Positions 1-11,363 of a stretch of DNA of 64,000 nt are shown piece by piece. The DNA lies in contig JAOVFP010000006.1 of the NCBI GenBank assembly GCA_025738555.1, forward strand, positions 5,270,001-5,334,000, read 5' to 3'. The notes under the pieces are model-generated. The model was not told the DNA's origin and did not search any database. It saw only the letters and a list, made by a program, of their open reading frames with translations. The position numbers were made by a program, and so were the translations under genes. The stretch comes from Cyathus striatus. Lineage: Eukaryota > Basidiomycota > Agaricomycetes > Agaricales > Nidulariaceae. The first letter of the stretch is position 1. Each line of letters begins with the position of its first letter.

Positions 1-69
1 CCATTTTGATCATATAACAGCAGTGTTATATGATTGCTCCAATCAAATAAGCCATGCCATTATATGATT

Positions 70-430
70 GGGATCATAAACAATCATTGAGGTTCTAATT
101 GAATACTACTATTGTATGAATGTATTAAATGATCATAAGCAATCATTGATTGTTTCTAATTGGATATTACTATTGTATGGATGGTTAGGTGATCATAGAC
201 AATCATTGATTTATCTAATTGAATACTACTATTGTATGAATGCATTGGGTGATCATAGACAATCATTGATTTATCTAATTGAATACTACTATTGTATGGA
301 TACATTGGGTGGATGATCATAGACAATCATTGATTTTTTCTAATTGGATATTACTACTGTATGGATGTTTAGGTGATCATAGACAATCATTGATTATTAC
401 TAATTGGATATTATTTTTGTATCAATGAGT
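70..430 (+). repeat. E1 left arm: 60-bp subterminal repeat array
   Basis: About six copies of a 60-bp unit, each with TGATCATA followed by CAATCATTGAT and an ACTACTATTGTATG segment. The inverted counterpart is at 5970-6540. The short reading frame at 116-316 is a by-product of the repeat and is not called as a gene. Such arrays are candidate transposase-binding sites. Confidence 0.85.
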
Positions 431-1110
431 CATGTTTTAACTGCATCACATTTGTCACACATTTCTCACATGTTATATACTTCCCATGCATTCTGCATGT
501 TATGCTTTTTATATGTGCCACATATATCACATATCTCCTGTGCTCTCACATTTCCCACACTACACACATAATTCCAGCACATCACATAATTCCTGTGCAT
601 CACCACATTTCCTGCACTTCACATATTTCTTGCACATTACATATGTTACATATGTTACACCTGTCACGCTTCCACGCTCGTCATGTTTGTCACACATATC
701 ACGTACATCACCACATTTCCCACGCTTCGCATATTTCCCACATGTCACACTTTTATGCTCATCATGTTTGTCACACTATGCATGCATGTTACATTTTCAT
801 GCATGTCATGCACTCATACACATCACATTTTTACACATATCATGCTTACATGAGCATTACATGTGTCATGTGTGTCATGTGTGTCATGTCAATTCAATGA
901 GACATGTCACGCTTTCATGTATGTCGCATTGGTCACATTTTTCACACTTTGTATGCATCACACATTTCACATGTTACATTTATCAGTCTGTGAGACATGT
1001 CACACTTTGTCTGCATAAGGTTTGTCATGCTTTACATGCATATTATATTTGTCACACTTTCCTGAACATCACATATATGGCACTTCTTTAAAGTGCATCA
1101 CACATTTCAT
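430..1110 (+). repeat. E1 left inner arm: TCACA-rich degenerate array
   Basis: Continuous degenerate repeats of ACATTTGTCACAC, CACATATTTCC and similar words. The inverted copy is at about 5290-5960. Open frames across it are rich in His, Cys and Ser only because of the repeat and are not genes. Confidence 0.8.
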
Positions 1111-2011
1111 ACATGGGGTTCCAACTGGTCTCTAATGAATGTGTTCCCATACCATTATAACACAGAAATGAGGACCTAGTGACATCACATTTCACTCTCA
1201 GTTCATTGTTTAGAAATGTCACTGGGTGTCAGCAATTGATGACTCAGACTGTTTTAAACAGATGAGGTCTGACTCTGTGAATCAGAACACTGCATGTAGA
1301 AATGATGGTAAGGATTAAGCAAAAGAAGAAAAGAAATAAAGCAGCTCTTCAGGGAAGAGAACAAGAAGAAATGAAGGTAATGATGTAGCTGATATTAATT
1401 AAAGAATAGAAATGTGAGTAGTAATATCCACTGGGCAAGTAAGCATAAAGAAGTACAGAAGGGGGTTTGAGTTACTAATACTAAAAGAACTCTATGACAT
1501 GTCAGAGAAGTGACCACATATGGTAGTAAAGAAGTGAAATTGATTGAAGAGTGGAGATAGTTTCTATAACCTCTCTGTTTCAATAAAACATAGACAACTG
1601 TCATGTAATCATGTAGAGTAAGTAAGTAGATATGTGACTATATAATATGTGTTTGAGGACTAAGGCTCCAACACATACATGAACTACATCTTCCATACTA
1701 GTTTCTCATTACTATTACAATTTCAGAACTTCCTAATTGATATATTCCATGTTATCACTTTAGATACTTGCTCCACTTAATGATGATTTGAATGGTGGTA
1801 CATACATACAGGTAACCACACATGTGATTGACTTCTCTCTTGGCCATAAAAGACTGGGCACCTAACAATTCTCCTCTCTTCTATGTCCTAGAGTTCCTGT
1901 TAGATGTACTGTGTTGCACAGCTCTCTAGGCTATATTGGGCTGTGTATGTAGCAGTGCTTTTCACTGCTCTGCTGTGTAGCACTGACTTGTACAGCACTG
2001 CTATACACCAC
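1111..2011. other. E1 interior without a gene
   Basis: AT-rich sequence with no convincing coding region on either strand. The only longer frame, near 1395-1604 on the minus strand, has no recognisable motif. Confidence 0.6.
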
Positions 2012-2019
2012 AGCATTGC

Positions 2020-3241
2020 TAGGCAAATGCATGGGTATGCCATACCCGCACGGGTCACGGGTAAGGGTACCGGCGGGTACGGGTATGGGTCAAGTCTTCG
2101 AGACCCGTAACCCGCAGGTACCCGTAGACAGTTTATTGAATAAAAATGACTGAAAGGAAGATTTTACAAGCACTATAATAATAATGAATAAGTACATAGT
2201 ATATATCAACCTAGATAGTGTTTGTGCTTAGAGAAAAACCTCGGTTTTGCATTTTGTTCAGCTCGCAGGGTTGACCTTAAATGATATACTTAATGCAATT
2301 CATTCAAACTAACATTACTACTCCAATTCTTTTTGCATCTCTTCGATATTTCGGATACAGATAGTGCGTTGCTGCACGTTACTAACGACCCTACATACAC
2401 AATTTATGGCCGACTCGTTCTGGTTCTATAAATAATACTGTCTACCTCTTCCCCAGTACACAGAAATTAGGATTCCCCTCTATATCACTCGCTCCCTTTG
2501 TATTTCAACAGAAATATCGCACTATTATGTACTGGTTACATACAATATAGTACCTGTTCCATATAACTGTGTATTGGACCTGAGACAATGTTTATTTAAT
2601 ATTCTTCTATGTTATGTAGAATTTCCTATATTTTGAAGATGGTACAACACAACAAGCAGTGTTCATGCTAGTCTCTCATACTTTCATGAAATTATACCCA
2701 TGTTGTCTATGTACGAAATGAGCTATTATAAACTATATTGGCACATCTTGTTCAAGTACTATGAAATAGATATTCTATATCTTTTATATACTGGAGATAG
2801 TACGATACAAGCAGCAATTTTGACTCACTTCTCTTGCATACTCGTGCACTAATACCCGTGTTGTATAACTACAAAATGAGCTATTATATACAACGTTCGC
2901 ATATCTGCTTCAAATACTACGAAATAAGCATTCCAAATTTCCTATTTTTGGAGATAGTACAATAAAAGCGGCCATTTTCACGCAATGTTCACATATGCTT
3001 GCATACTAATACTAGTACTGTTTAAGTATAAAATAAGCCATTACAAAAAATTATTGTACATTTGCTTCAAGTGATACAAATTAATTCGTCATATGTTTAT
3101 TCTAATTCTAAAATAAGTACTTAAAACCCGCGGGTTGTGATACCCATGGGAACCCATACCCATGGGAATGGGTACGGGTTGACGTGGGTATGGGTATGGG
3201 TCGAGCTCGAGACACCCATGGGTTACCCATGATGTTGCCTA
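2020..3241. mobile_element. Nested hAT-like non-autonomous element with 8-bp target duplication
   Basis: The element starts TAGGCAA and ends TTGCCTA. It is flanked on both sides by the exact 8-bp word AGCATTGC (2012-2019 and 3242-3249). Ends of the TAG/CTA type and an 8-bp duplication are the known signature of hAT transposons. Just inside each end is a patch of ACCCGY/RCGGGT-type repeats, about 2030-2130 and 3127-3230, unusually GC-rich for this neighbourhood. The 1 kb between is AT-rich with no transposase, so the copy must be moved in trans. Confidence 0.85.
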
Positions 3242-3359
3242 AGCATTGCTATGCTCCACAGGTTTGCTGTGCACTTACTTGTATATAATCACTCTGTATC
3301 TTGGTAGTTGACAACAAGTTTCCTCCCTATTTTCAGTACTTTCCGCACACCCACCTATA

Positions 3360-3545
3360 CATGTGTACTCCATGTGTAGTACACATTTCCATGTGAAGTC
3401 CACATGGAATCCACATATCTGGAAAAAAGTACACATTTTCCACCTTTCTTATAACTTGATGAAAATAACAGTTGAAAGGTGTACTTAAGATGTACTTCAT
3501 GTGTACTTTTCTAAGTGGATTCCATGTGGACTACACATGGAGTGC
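3360..3545. repeat. Hairpin-forming block in E1 interior
   Basis: A 17-bp perfect inverted repeat (about 3399-3416 and 3514-3531, GTCCACATGGAATCCAC and its complement) within a block rich in CATGTGTAC words. Related words recur at about 4795-5010, so the inner part of E1 is itself roughly symmetrical. Confidence 0.6.
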
Positions 3546-3565
3546 TTGTTGTTGTTCTGCCATAC

Positions 3566-3815
3566 TCACCCTCCATGCTTGTTGTTTCCCACCTTTCCCA
3601 CTCTCCATGCACATTATTCCCCCCTGTTCCCACCCTCCATGCATGTCATTCCTTGCTATTTCCACTCTCCATGTGTGTTGTTCCTCCCTGTTTCTGCCCT
3701 CCACAGGCATTGTTCCTCCCTGTTCCTGCCCTCCATGCATATTGTTTCTAGCTATTCCCACCCTTCATATGTGTTATTCCCCTCTGTTCCCACCCTCCAT
3801 ATATATCATTTCCTG
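3566..3815 (+). repeat. 36-bp minisatellite
   Basis: Seven or so copies of a roughly 36-bp unit containing CCCTCCATGCAT and TTCCTCCCTGTTCC. All three forward frames stay open across it, as expected for a repeat whose length is a multiple of three, so no gene is called. Confidence 0.8.
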
Positions 3816-3837
3816 CCATTCTTGAAGTTATTGCAGT

Positions 3838-4600
3838 TGTCACACTTGTCCCTCATGTCACACTTGTCCCTCATGTCACAGTCATCCCACTATGTTACAC
3901 TTGATGCATGGTGTCATGTGTGATGCATGGTGTTACACTTGACACATGGTGTCACACTTGATGCACAATGTCACACTTGATGCACAATGTTACACTTGAC
4001 ACATAGTGTCACACTTGATGCACAGTGTCACACTTGATGCACAGTGTCACACTTGATGCACGGTGTCACACTTGATGCACGGTGTCACACTTGATGCACA
4101 GTGTCACACTTGATGCATGATGTCACACTTGACACACAGTATCACACTTGATGCACAGTATCATACTTGATGCATGGTGTCACACTTGATGCATGGTGTC
4201 ACACTTGATGAACGATGTCACACTTGATGCATGGTGTTACACTTAACACACTCAATATATGGTGTCACACTTGTCACACACTTGTCACACTCAACACATG
4301 GTGTCACACTTAACACACTCAACATATGGTGTCACACTTGTCACACTCAACACACACTTGTCACACTTGACCCATGGTGTCACACACTTGATATATAGTG
4401 TCACACTCAATACATAGTGTCAATACAGTGTTACACTCAATGCACACTTGTCACACTTAACACATACTTGTCACACTCAATACACATTTGTCACACATAA
4501 TGCACAGTGTTACACATGTCCTGTCATGTCACAGTCATCCCACCATGTTGCAGTTGTCACACTTGTCACACTTATTGTAGATATCACATTTGTCCCCTGT
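3838..4600 (+). repeat. 19-bp minisatellite
   Basis: Long tandem run of a 19-bp unit, GTGTCACACTTGATGCACA, clean at 3950-4230 and decaying to both sides. The TGTCACA word is the same one that dominates the inner arms of E1 and E2. Confidence 0.9.
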
Positions 4601-5290
4601 CACAGTGTGTGACAACTGTGACATGGTGAGACAAGTGTGACAATGCGATGACTGTGGGAAAAGTGTCATAACTACAAGTGTGACATTGTGACAATTCTTT
4701 GTGTCATTATGCTAAAACATTCATTTTTGTTGTGGTAGTGGTGAGTAAGTGTATTATAAGTAACTACAATGTGTAGTGTACAAGTGTAACTAGTTCATGT
4801 GTATTCCTTGTGAACTTCACTTTGCAATTCCATGTGGAATTTTGATATTTCACCCCTACATGTGCACTACATGTGTACTTCATGTGTACAAAAATTGCAA
4901 ATTTGAATGGAAATTTGCTGATTTGAATACATTTGAGGTGGAGTGTAGTACATATAAAGTACATGTGAAGTACACATGAACAGGTGGAATTCACATGTAT
5001 TCCAAGTGTAACAGGGGGCAAGCGTAAAGTTCTCCCTATTTTGTGTCTGTGTCAGTGTTTGTGTCTGAGCTTTTACTCTCTTATCATCCTCTTCTATCTC
5101 AACCACCTCTTTCCCATTTGTTGATTCTGACAGTTCCACATGCATGAGAAAATGTAAGGAGCAATAATAAGTACAAATATGTAACATATTGCTTATGTCC
5201 TCTAAATGGGGTATTACAAGTAAAAATAAATGTGACAAAACTGACATGCAAGGAAAGCATGACATTTGTGTGGAGCTTATAGTGCAAGTA
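4601..5290. other. E1 interior between minisatellite and right arm
   Basis: No supported gene. It contains CATGTGTAC-type words (4795-5010) that mirror 3360-3545, then the start of the right inner array. Confidence 0.5.
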
Positions 5291-6594
5291 GATGTGGCAT
5301 TTGTGATGCTCATAAAAGCATCTTGCAGAACATAACAAATGTGAAATGCATGCAAAGCATGACAAATATAGCATGCATGACTCATAAAATAGATGTGACA
5401 GAGAAGTGTGATGAGTGTAACAAATATGACTCATGAAACATGTGATGCATACAAAGTGTGACAAACATAACCAATGCAATGTGCATGAAAGTGTGACATG
5501 TATGAGTGTGTGACATGTGTGAAAATGTGACATGCGCACATAGCATGACAAATATGATGAGTGTAAAAGTGTGACACATGGGAAATATGCAAAGTACAGG
5601 AAATGTAGTGATGTATGTAATATGTGTGACAAACATGACAAGTATGGAAGTGTGGCAGGTGTGACATATGTGACATATGTAACATGCGAGAAATATGTGA
5701 AGTGCAGGAAATGTGGTAATGCGTGGGAAATGTGTGACATGTGTGACAAACGTGACGAGGGTGGAAGCGTGACGCATGTAACATATGTGATGGGAAATGT
5801 GGTGATGTGCGGGAATTATGTGTGTAGTGCGGGAAATGTGAGAGTGTGGGAGATATGTCATATATGTGACATGTGTGAAAAGCGTAACATACAGAATGTG
5901 CAGGAAGTATCTAACATGTGAGAAATGTGTGAGAAATGTGATGCAGTTAAAATGTGACACATTGATACAAAAATAATATCCAATTAGTAAAAATCAATGA
6001 TTGTTTATGATCACCTAAACATCCATACAATAGTATTATTCAATTATGATTGTTTATGATTGATCCCCCAACCATCCATACAATAGTATTATTCAATTAG
6101 AAAAATCAATAATTGTTTATGATCAGCTAAACATCCATACAGTAGTAATATTCAATTAGAAAAAATTAATGATTGTTTATGATTACCTAATGCATCCATA
6201 CAATAGTAATATTCAATTAGAAAAAATCAGTGATTGTTTATGATTACCTATTACATTCATACAATAGTAATATTCAATTAGAGATAATCAATGATTGGTT
6301 ATGATCACCTATACATCCATACAGTAGTAATATCGAATTAGAAAAAATCAATGATTGTCTATGATCATCTAATACATTCATACAATAGTAGTATTCAATT
6401 AAAAATAATCAGTGATTGTTTATGATTGCCTAACCATCCATACAATAGTAATATCCAATTAGAAACAATCAATGATAGCTTATGATCATTTAATACATCC
6501 ATACAATAATAGTATTCAATTAGAACCTCAATGATTGTTTATGATCCCAATCATATAACACTGCTGTTATATGATCAGAATGGCTGGCACTTAT
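5290..6594 (-). repeat. E1 right arm: inner GTGACA array and outer 60-bp repeat array
   Basis: Positions 5290-5960 are the inverted copy of the TCACA-rich array at 430-1110. Positions 5970-6540 hold about nine inverted 60-bp units with CAATGATTGTTTATGATCA cores. A terminal hairpin and the GCTGGCACTTAT end follow. The right array is longer than the left one, so the unit number has changed since insertion. Confidence 0.85.
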
Positions 6595-7896
6595 GGGGGA
6601 GGGGCCAGTACATTGCCACAAAAATGAATGACAAGGGAGTATGAAAGAGTATGAGTCGAAAGCAAGTTGGAAGATCAACTTGACAGTGAGGTATCATGAA
6701 AGTGAGAAGGTGCAGAAAAGTAACCTTGTATTCAAAGAATGTGAAGTACTGTACTTAGATACATACAGAAAGATGTTAAAAGCGGAGTACTAAAAAGAAC
6801 CATGAGGCTGATTCTACAGTACAGGCAAATAGCCTGCTCTACACAACACTTAAATTATGAAACACAAGAAAATCTCACAGTAAGTTACATGAATTGGCTT
6901 GTGGCATAATTAATGTCTATATTAAAAGTGTAATTAGAGCCACTGCCTGTACCTGAACTATCAAATTTCTTGTACAGGCTATGGTTATACTAATGTGAGA
7001 ATAGTGGGAAAACATTTCCAATGGCCAATAGCAGCCCACACTAAATGCTGCAAAATTTATGATTCATTGTACAATGTGTTGTATAACTATTTGGCTTTTT
7101 GTGAAGTTCTATGCAAGTTAGTACCTTTATTTAGCAGTCCTGCTATGAGATGGAGGCATGGGAACTGAGAGGAGGCTGAGGTGATGTAAGAGCTGCACAG
7201 CAAACTCCTAAATATGGCACTTTCACTTTGCAAGATCTACCAGAGATATTGTTGATAATTGAGACATCAATACCATTCTTTGTATATACTCACTTATCAT
7301 ACTGCCTTCATCAGCCTGATATGCAAAATATAGTAAAATATTACTCTGCTCCTAGATCAGGCTTCTGAATTGTTTAGTAGATTTGGTTCCCCTGAAAAAG
7401 TAAAAAATAACACAAAGATCTGAATATGAATTAAACAGTATGTATTTAGACAGATATGCCTGTAGGTACAACTAAGAACTGATGCACTGAATTTGTGATT
7501 TGTATTTAAATAGTACTAATATATATTGTAAATACTCAAATAATCATTACAAATCACAGGCTGTAAGTTCAAGGGAGAAATAACACAGATTATATATAAA
7601 CTAGTATAAAGGAAGTAAACTATAGATTCAAAACCTTTCAAATATGAAATTACTCAGTTCAAATACTGTTCAGATTCGTTCTATTTCCAATGTATTACAC
7701 TCCTAGAGTGGAAGGAACCTAGGATTTCTCCCAGGGTGCTTGCTTTTCCTCCTCCTTCCTGTCCTCCTTATATACTATTTTACAAATAAGGCTGTACACT
7801 ACCTATATATGGAATAGAACTACTCTAGAATACTCTAAGTGACGACATAATGTTGTTTCCAACATATAGACCATGTGGAGCCATGTAATACATGTG
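6595..7896. other. Spacer between E1 and E2, no gene seen
   Basis: About 1.3 kb of AT-rich sequence with stops in all frames and no recognisable repeat. It may be host intergenic DNA or old decayed transposon. Confidence 0.6.
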
Positions 7897-7904
7897 GAAT
7901 TCCA

Positions 7905-8830
7905 GAGTGGTGTCAGCCAATTTATTCACAAATTAGCCTGAAAATATGAGTGCCACAGTCATATTTTCCAGGCAAAATTGAGTGCTGTTTTTATAAGGCA
8001 TATTGAGTGAATGTAATGTAATAGTGATCATTGGCACTCATTTAGTTATTATACTTCATTATTGGACTGTAATATTATTGAATATGAGGGCACTCAAAAG
8101 TGATCATTTGAAGAATATTAGATGGTAATCATTGGCACTCATTTTATTATTATACCTGATAACTAGGCTATTGTGTTAGCTGAATATGGGGGCACTCAAA
8201 AGTGATCATTTAGAGAATATTAGGTGGCAATTATTGACACTCATTTTATTGTTATACTTGATTACCAGGCTATTGTAGGCACTCAAAAGTGATCATTTGC
8301 ACTCATTTCAATACTAACTATATTACTTTTAAAATGATATGGCACTCAAATGTATGCTCTTTGTGACAATTGTGATGCGTGTCACAATTGTCGCATCATT
8401 CCCATGCTCCACATATTTCCTGCACATTACATTGTCACGCCTTCATGTGCATCACAATTGTCACATCATTCCTGCGCTCCATGTATTTCCCACACATTAC
8501 ATTTGTCACACCTTCATGCACATCACAATTGTCACATCATTCCCGCGCTCCACATATTTCCCACGCATAACATTGTCACGCATCCACACGCATCACATAT
8601 TTCCCACGCATCATATTTGTCACGCTTTCACATGCGTCACATTTGTCACACATTTCTCGCGCATCCTGTACATAACCTATTTCCCATGCTATGCATATGT
8701 TACTTTTCCCATGCATCACACTTGGAAGCACATCATATGTCATATTTGTCACATTTTGTAAGAGCATCATGCATGTCACATGTGTCACATTTATGAGGAG
8801 TGTCATACATTTCAAACTACATTACACAAT
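7905..8830 (+). repeat. E2 left arm: 102-bp outer units and inner TCACAATTGTCAC array
   Basis: The outer part carries units of about 102 bp with GGCACTCAAAAGTGATCATTT and AATCATTGGCACTCA. The inner part (8350-8815) is a tandem array of roughly 80-bp units with CACAATTGTCACATCATTCC, CGCTCCACATATTTCCC and similar words. Open frames over the inner array are repeat-driven. Confidence 0.85.
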
Positions 8831-10190
8831 ATGCCTAGGCATCATTATAGTATATAGGTAGTTCAGATTAGCTGTAGGGAAGGCAAGTACTGCAGGAGCT
8901 GTCCTTCTGTTCTCAAAGTAGAGTAACATTTTGAAATTGTATTTGAAGTTCTTGAATAGTATTTGAAGTACTGAGTACTAGTAGCTTGAATTGAATATTA
9001 ACTATCTGAGTTTTTGACTAGAACTGCAATTGAAGTCTCACGAACTAGGCTTTGAAAGTAACTTGCAATCATTGACTTATTCTATTTTAAATACTGAAAA
9101 CCTACACACCCTTCATACTAAATATAGCTAACTTACTTGTTAGTGGTGCTATCATTTGTTTTTCATGCACATTGCAACTTTTTTGCAAATATCACACTTT
9201 TCAATTATATGCAATTTATCTATCTCTACAACTATTCAAATTGTCATGGAAGTGGAATAGGTATCTATTGGTACAGAGTAAATTATAAATGCAGAGGAAA
9301 CAAAGTGTACTTGTAAAATTGGAAGACTTAACATGGAAAATGACAATCAGAGAGTTATGGAATTGTGGTAGTAATAAAAAACTAGAATGAAAGATGTAGA
9401 GTGCATATGTAGTTGAAATCTTAGCACTATTGACAGAGCATGAGATATTTGAGAATGGGATGGTATGAGATGTTTTATAATCACTTCTAGAGATGTAATG
9501 AAATGACAAAGTAAAAACTATAATGGTTTGTCTGGATATGAGAGATAATGAGGTTATCAAAGAACTACACATGGATAACAAATAAGAAAGAATGGTGAAT
9601 CTATGTGATTCCACATCACATCAAATTCACATGTCTTAGTCATTAGATGGTCATGATTCTTGTGTCAACTATTGATTATTCTCATATCTTCAACACACAT
9701 TATTGAGTTACATATATGCTTACTCTATATGATTACATGACACTCCTACACTGTCACATGTGCTTCACTTCTCTGACATATGTGATATAGCTCTTTTAGT
9801 ATCAGTATCTATTCATACATATGAAAACCACCTCCTGTACTTCTCTACATTTTCTTGTGCAGTAGTCATCACTTACTTACTTTTCTATTCTTTAGTTTAG
9901 TATTCACTGAAGGCTACTTTGCCTTTTCTTCTTTCCTTCCTAATAAAACTTACTATTATTTCTCCATAGTCATGTACAGTATTGTTATTGACAGCATCAG
10001 ACCCCATCTGTCAAAAGGGTCAGAATCAATGACTGACAGCCATCACAGAATCATCAATGCAGAGTCATAATGCAAGAGGTTGAATTACATTACTAAGCAA
10101 TGGGCTCAGGGTTTTCTGATTCATTGATTGTGTAAAGTATGGAAACATTTTCATTACAGACCTGTTGGAATCACATCAACATGTCACAAT
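8831..10190. other. E2 central spacer, no gene seen
   Basis: About 1.35 kb between the arms. Frames at 9216-9614 (minus) and 9855-10070 (plus) have no motif, no plausible splicing and low complexity. I regard them as chance. Confidence 0.6.
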
Positions 10191-11355
10191 CATGACACAC
10201 ATGCAAGCATGGCATGCTTGAAATGTATGACACTCCTCATAAATGTGACACATGTGACATGCGTGACGCTCTTACAAAATGTGACAAATGTGACATATGA
10301 TGTGCTTCCAAGTGTGATGCATGGAAAAAGTAACATATGTGTAGCGTGGGAAATAGGTTATGTACAGGATGCGCGAGAAATGTGTGACAAATGTGACGCA
10401 CATGAAAGCGTGACAAATATGATGTGTGGGAAATATGTAATGCGTGGAGATGATGTGACAATTGTGACGCGTGTGGATGCGTGACAATGTAATGCATAGG
10501 AAATATGTGGAGTGTGGGAATGATGTGACAATTGTGATGTATGTGAAGGCATGACAAATGTAATGCACAGGAAATATGTGGAGCATGGGAATGATGTGAC
10601 AATGTAATGCATGGGAAATATGTGGAGCGTGGGAATGATGTGACAATTGTGACGCGCGGGAAATGTGTGACACGCGTCACAATTGTCACAAAGAGCATAC
10701 ATTTGAGTGCCATATCATTTTAAAAGTAATATAGTTAGTATTGAAATGAGTGCTTTTGAGTGCCCCCATATTCAACTAATACAATAGTCTAATAGTCACA
10801 AGTAATGCATAAATGAGTGCCAATGATTGCCTCATAATATTCCTGAAATGATCACTTTTGAGTGCCTCCATATTATAGTAATATAATAGCCTAGTAATCA
10901 CAAGTAATATATAAATGAGTGCCAATGATTGCCTCCTAATATTTCTGAAATGATCACTTTTGAGTGCCCCCATACTCAACTAATACAATAGCCTGGTAAT
11001 CAAGTATAACTATAAAATGAGTGTCAATGATTGCCACCTAATATTCTCTAAATGATCACTTTTGAGTGCCCCTATATTCAGCTAACACAATAGCCTAGTT
11101 ATCAGGTATAATAATAAAATGAGTGCCAATGATTACCATCTAATATTCTTCAAATGATCACTTTTGAGTGCCCTCATATTCAATAATATTACAGTCCAAT
11201 AATGAAGTATAATAACTAAATGAGTGCCAATAATCACTATTACATTACATTCACTCAATATGCCTTATAAAAACAGCACTCAATTTTGCCTGGAAAATAT
11301 GATTGTGGCACTCATATTTTCAGGCTAATTTGTGAATAAATTGGCTGACACTTAT
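10190..11355 (-). repeat. E2 right arm, inverted copy of the left arm
   Basis: The order is mirrored: inner array at 10215-10713, then outer 102-bp units with AAATGATCACTTTTGAGTGC cores, then the terminal GGCTGACAC. It has one or two more outer units than the left arm. Confidence 0.85.
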
Positions 11356-11363
11356 GAATTCCA

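Larger units (their letters stand above)
1..6594. mobile_element. E1: non-coding long-inverted-arm DNA transposon, KDZ-like, cut by the window start
   Basis: The two ends are long inverted copies of each other. Each runs from outside in as a short terminal segment, an array of 60-bp repeats, then a TCACA-rich array. The first 34 bases contain an 11-bp stem with a 4-nt loop (9-34), repeated near 6549-6576. The right end finishes ATGGCTGGCACTTAT at 6594. Read inward this is GTGCCAGCCAT, matching the termini of E2 and E3. The left terminus lies before position 1, so no target duplication can be checked. No transposase reading frame is present; the interior is minisatellites, a nested hAT-like element and unremarkable sequence. 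I infer a non-autonomous relative of E3. The large inverted arms would also fit a foldback label. Confidence 0.75.
7905..11355. mobile_element. E2: non-coding long-inverted-arm transposon with candidate 8-bp duplication
   Basis: The left end has GTGTCAGCCAATTTATTCAC at 7910 and its complement runs to 11351. Near-identical inverted arms extend inward for about 0.9 kb on the left and 1.1 kb on the right. The 8-bp word GAATTCCA lies at 7897-7904 and 11356-11363, just outside the ends, and is a good candidate target duplication. No coding sequence is present. The termini match E1 and E3, so I infer a non-autonomous member of the same KDZ-like group. Confidence 0.8.

Noticed and set aside
486..1091. 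Long His/Cys/Ser-rich frame, and similar ones at 5099-5960, 8339-8815 and 10128-10713
   Set aside because: They lie wholly inside degenerate TCACA-type repeats and are open in several frames at once. The composition follows the repeat.
1..11355. CRISPR-like reading of the regular repeats
   Set aside because: Units are contiguous, imperfect and arranged as inverted arms of eukaryotic transposons, with no unique spacers of constant length.
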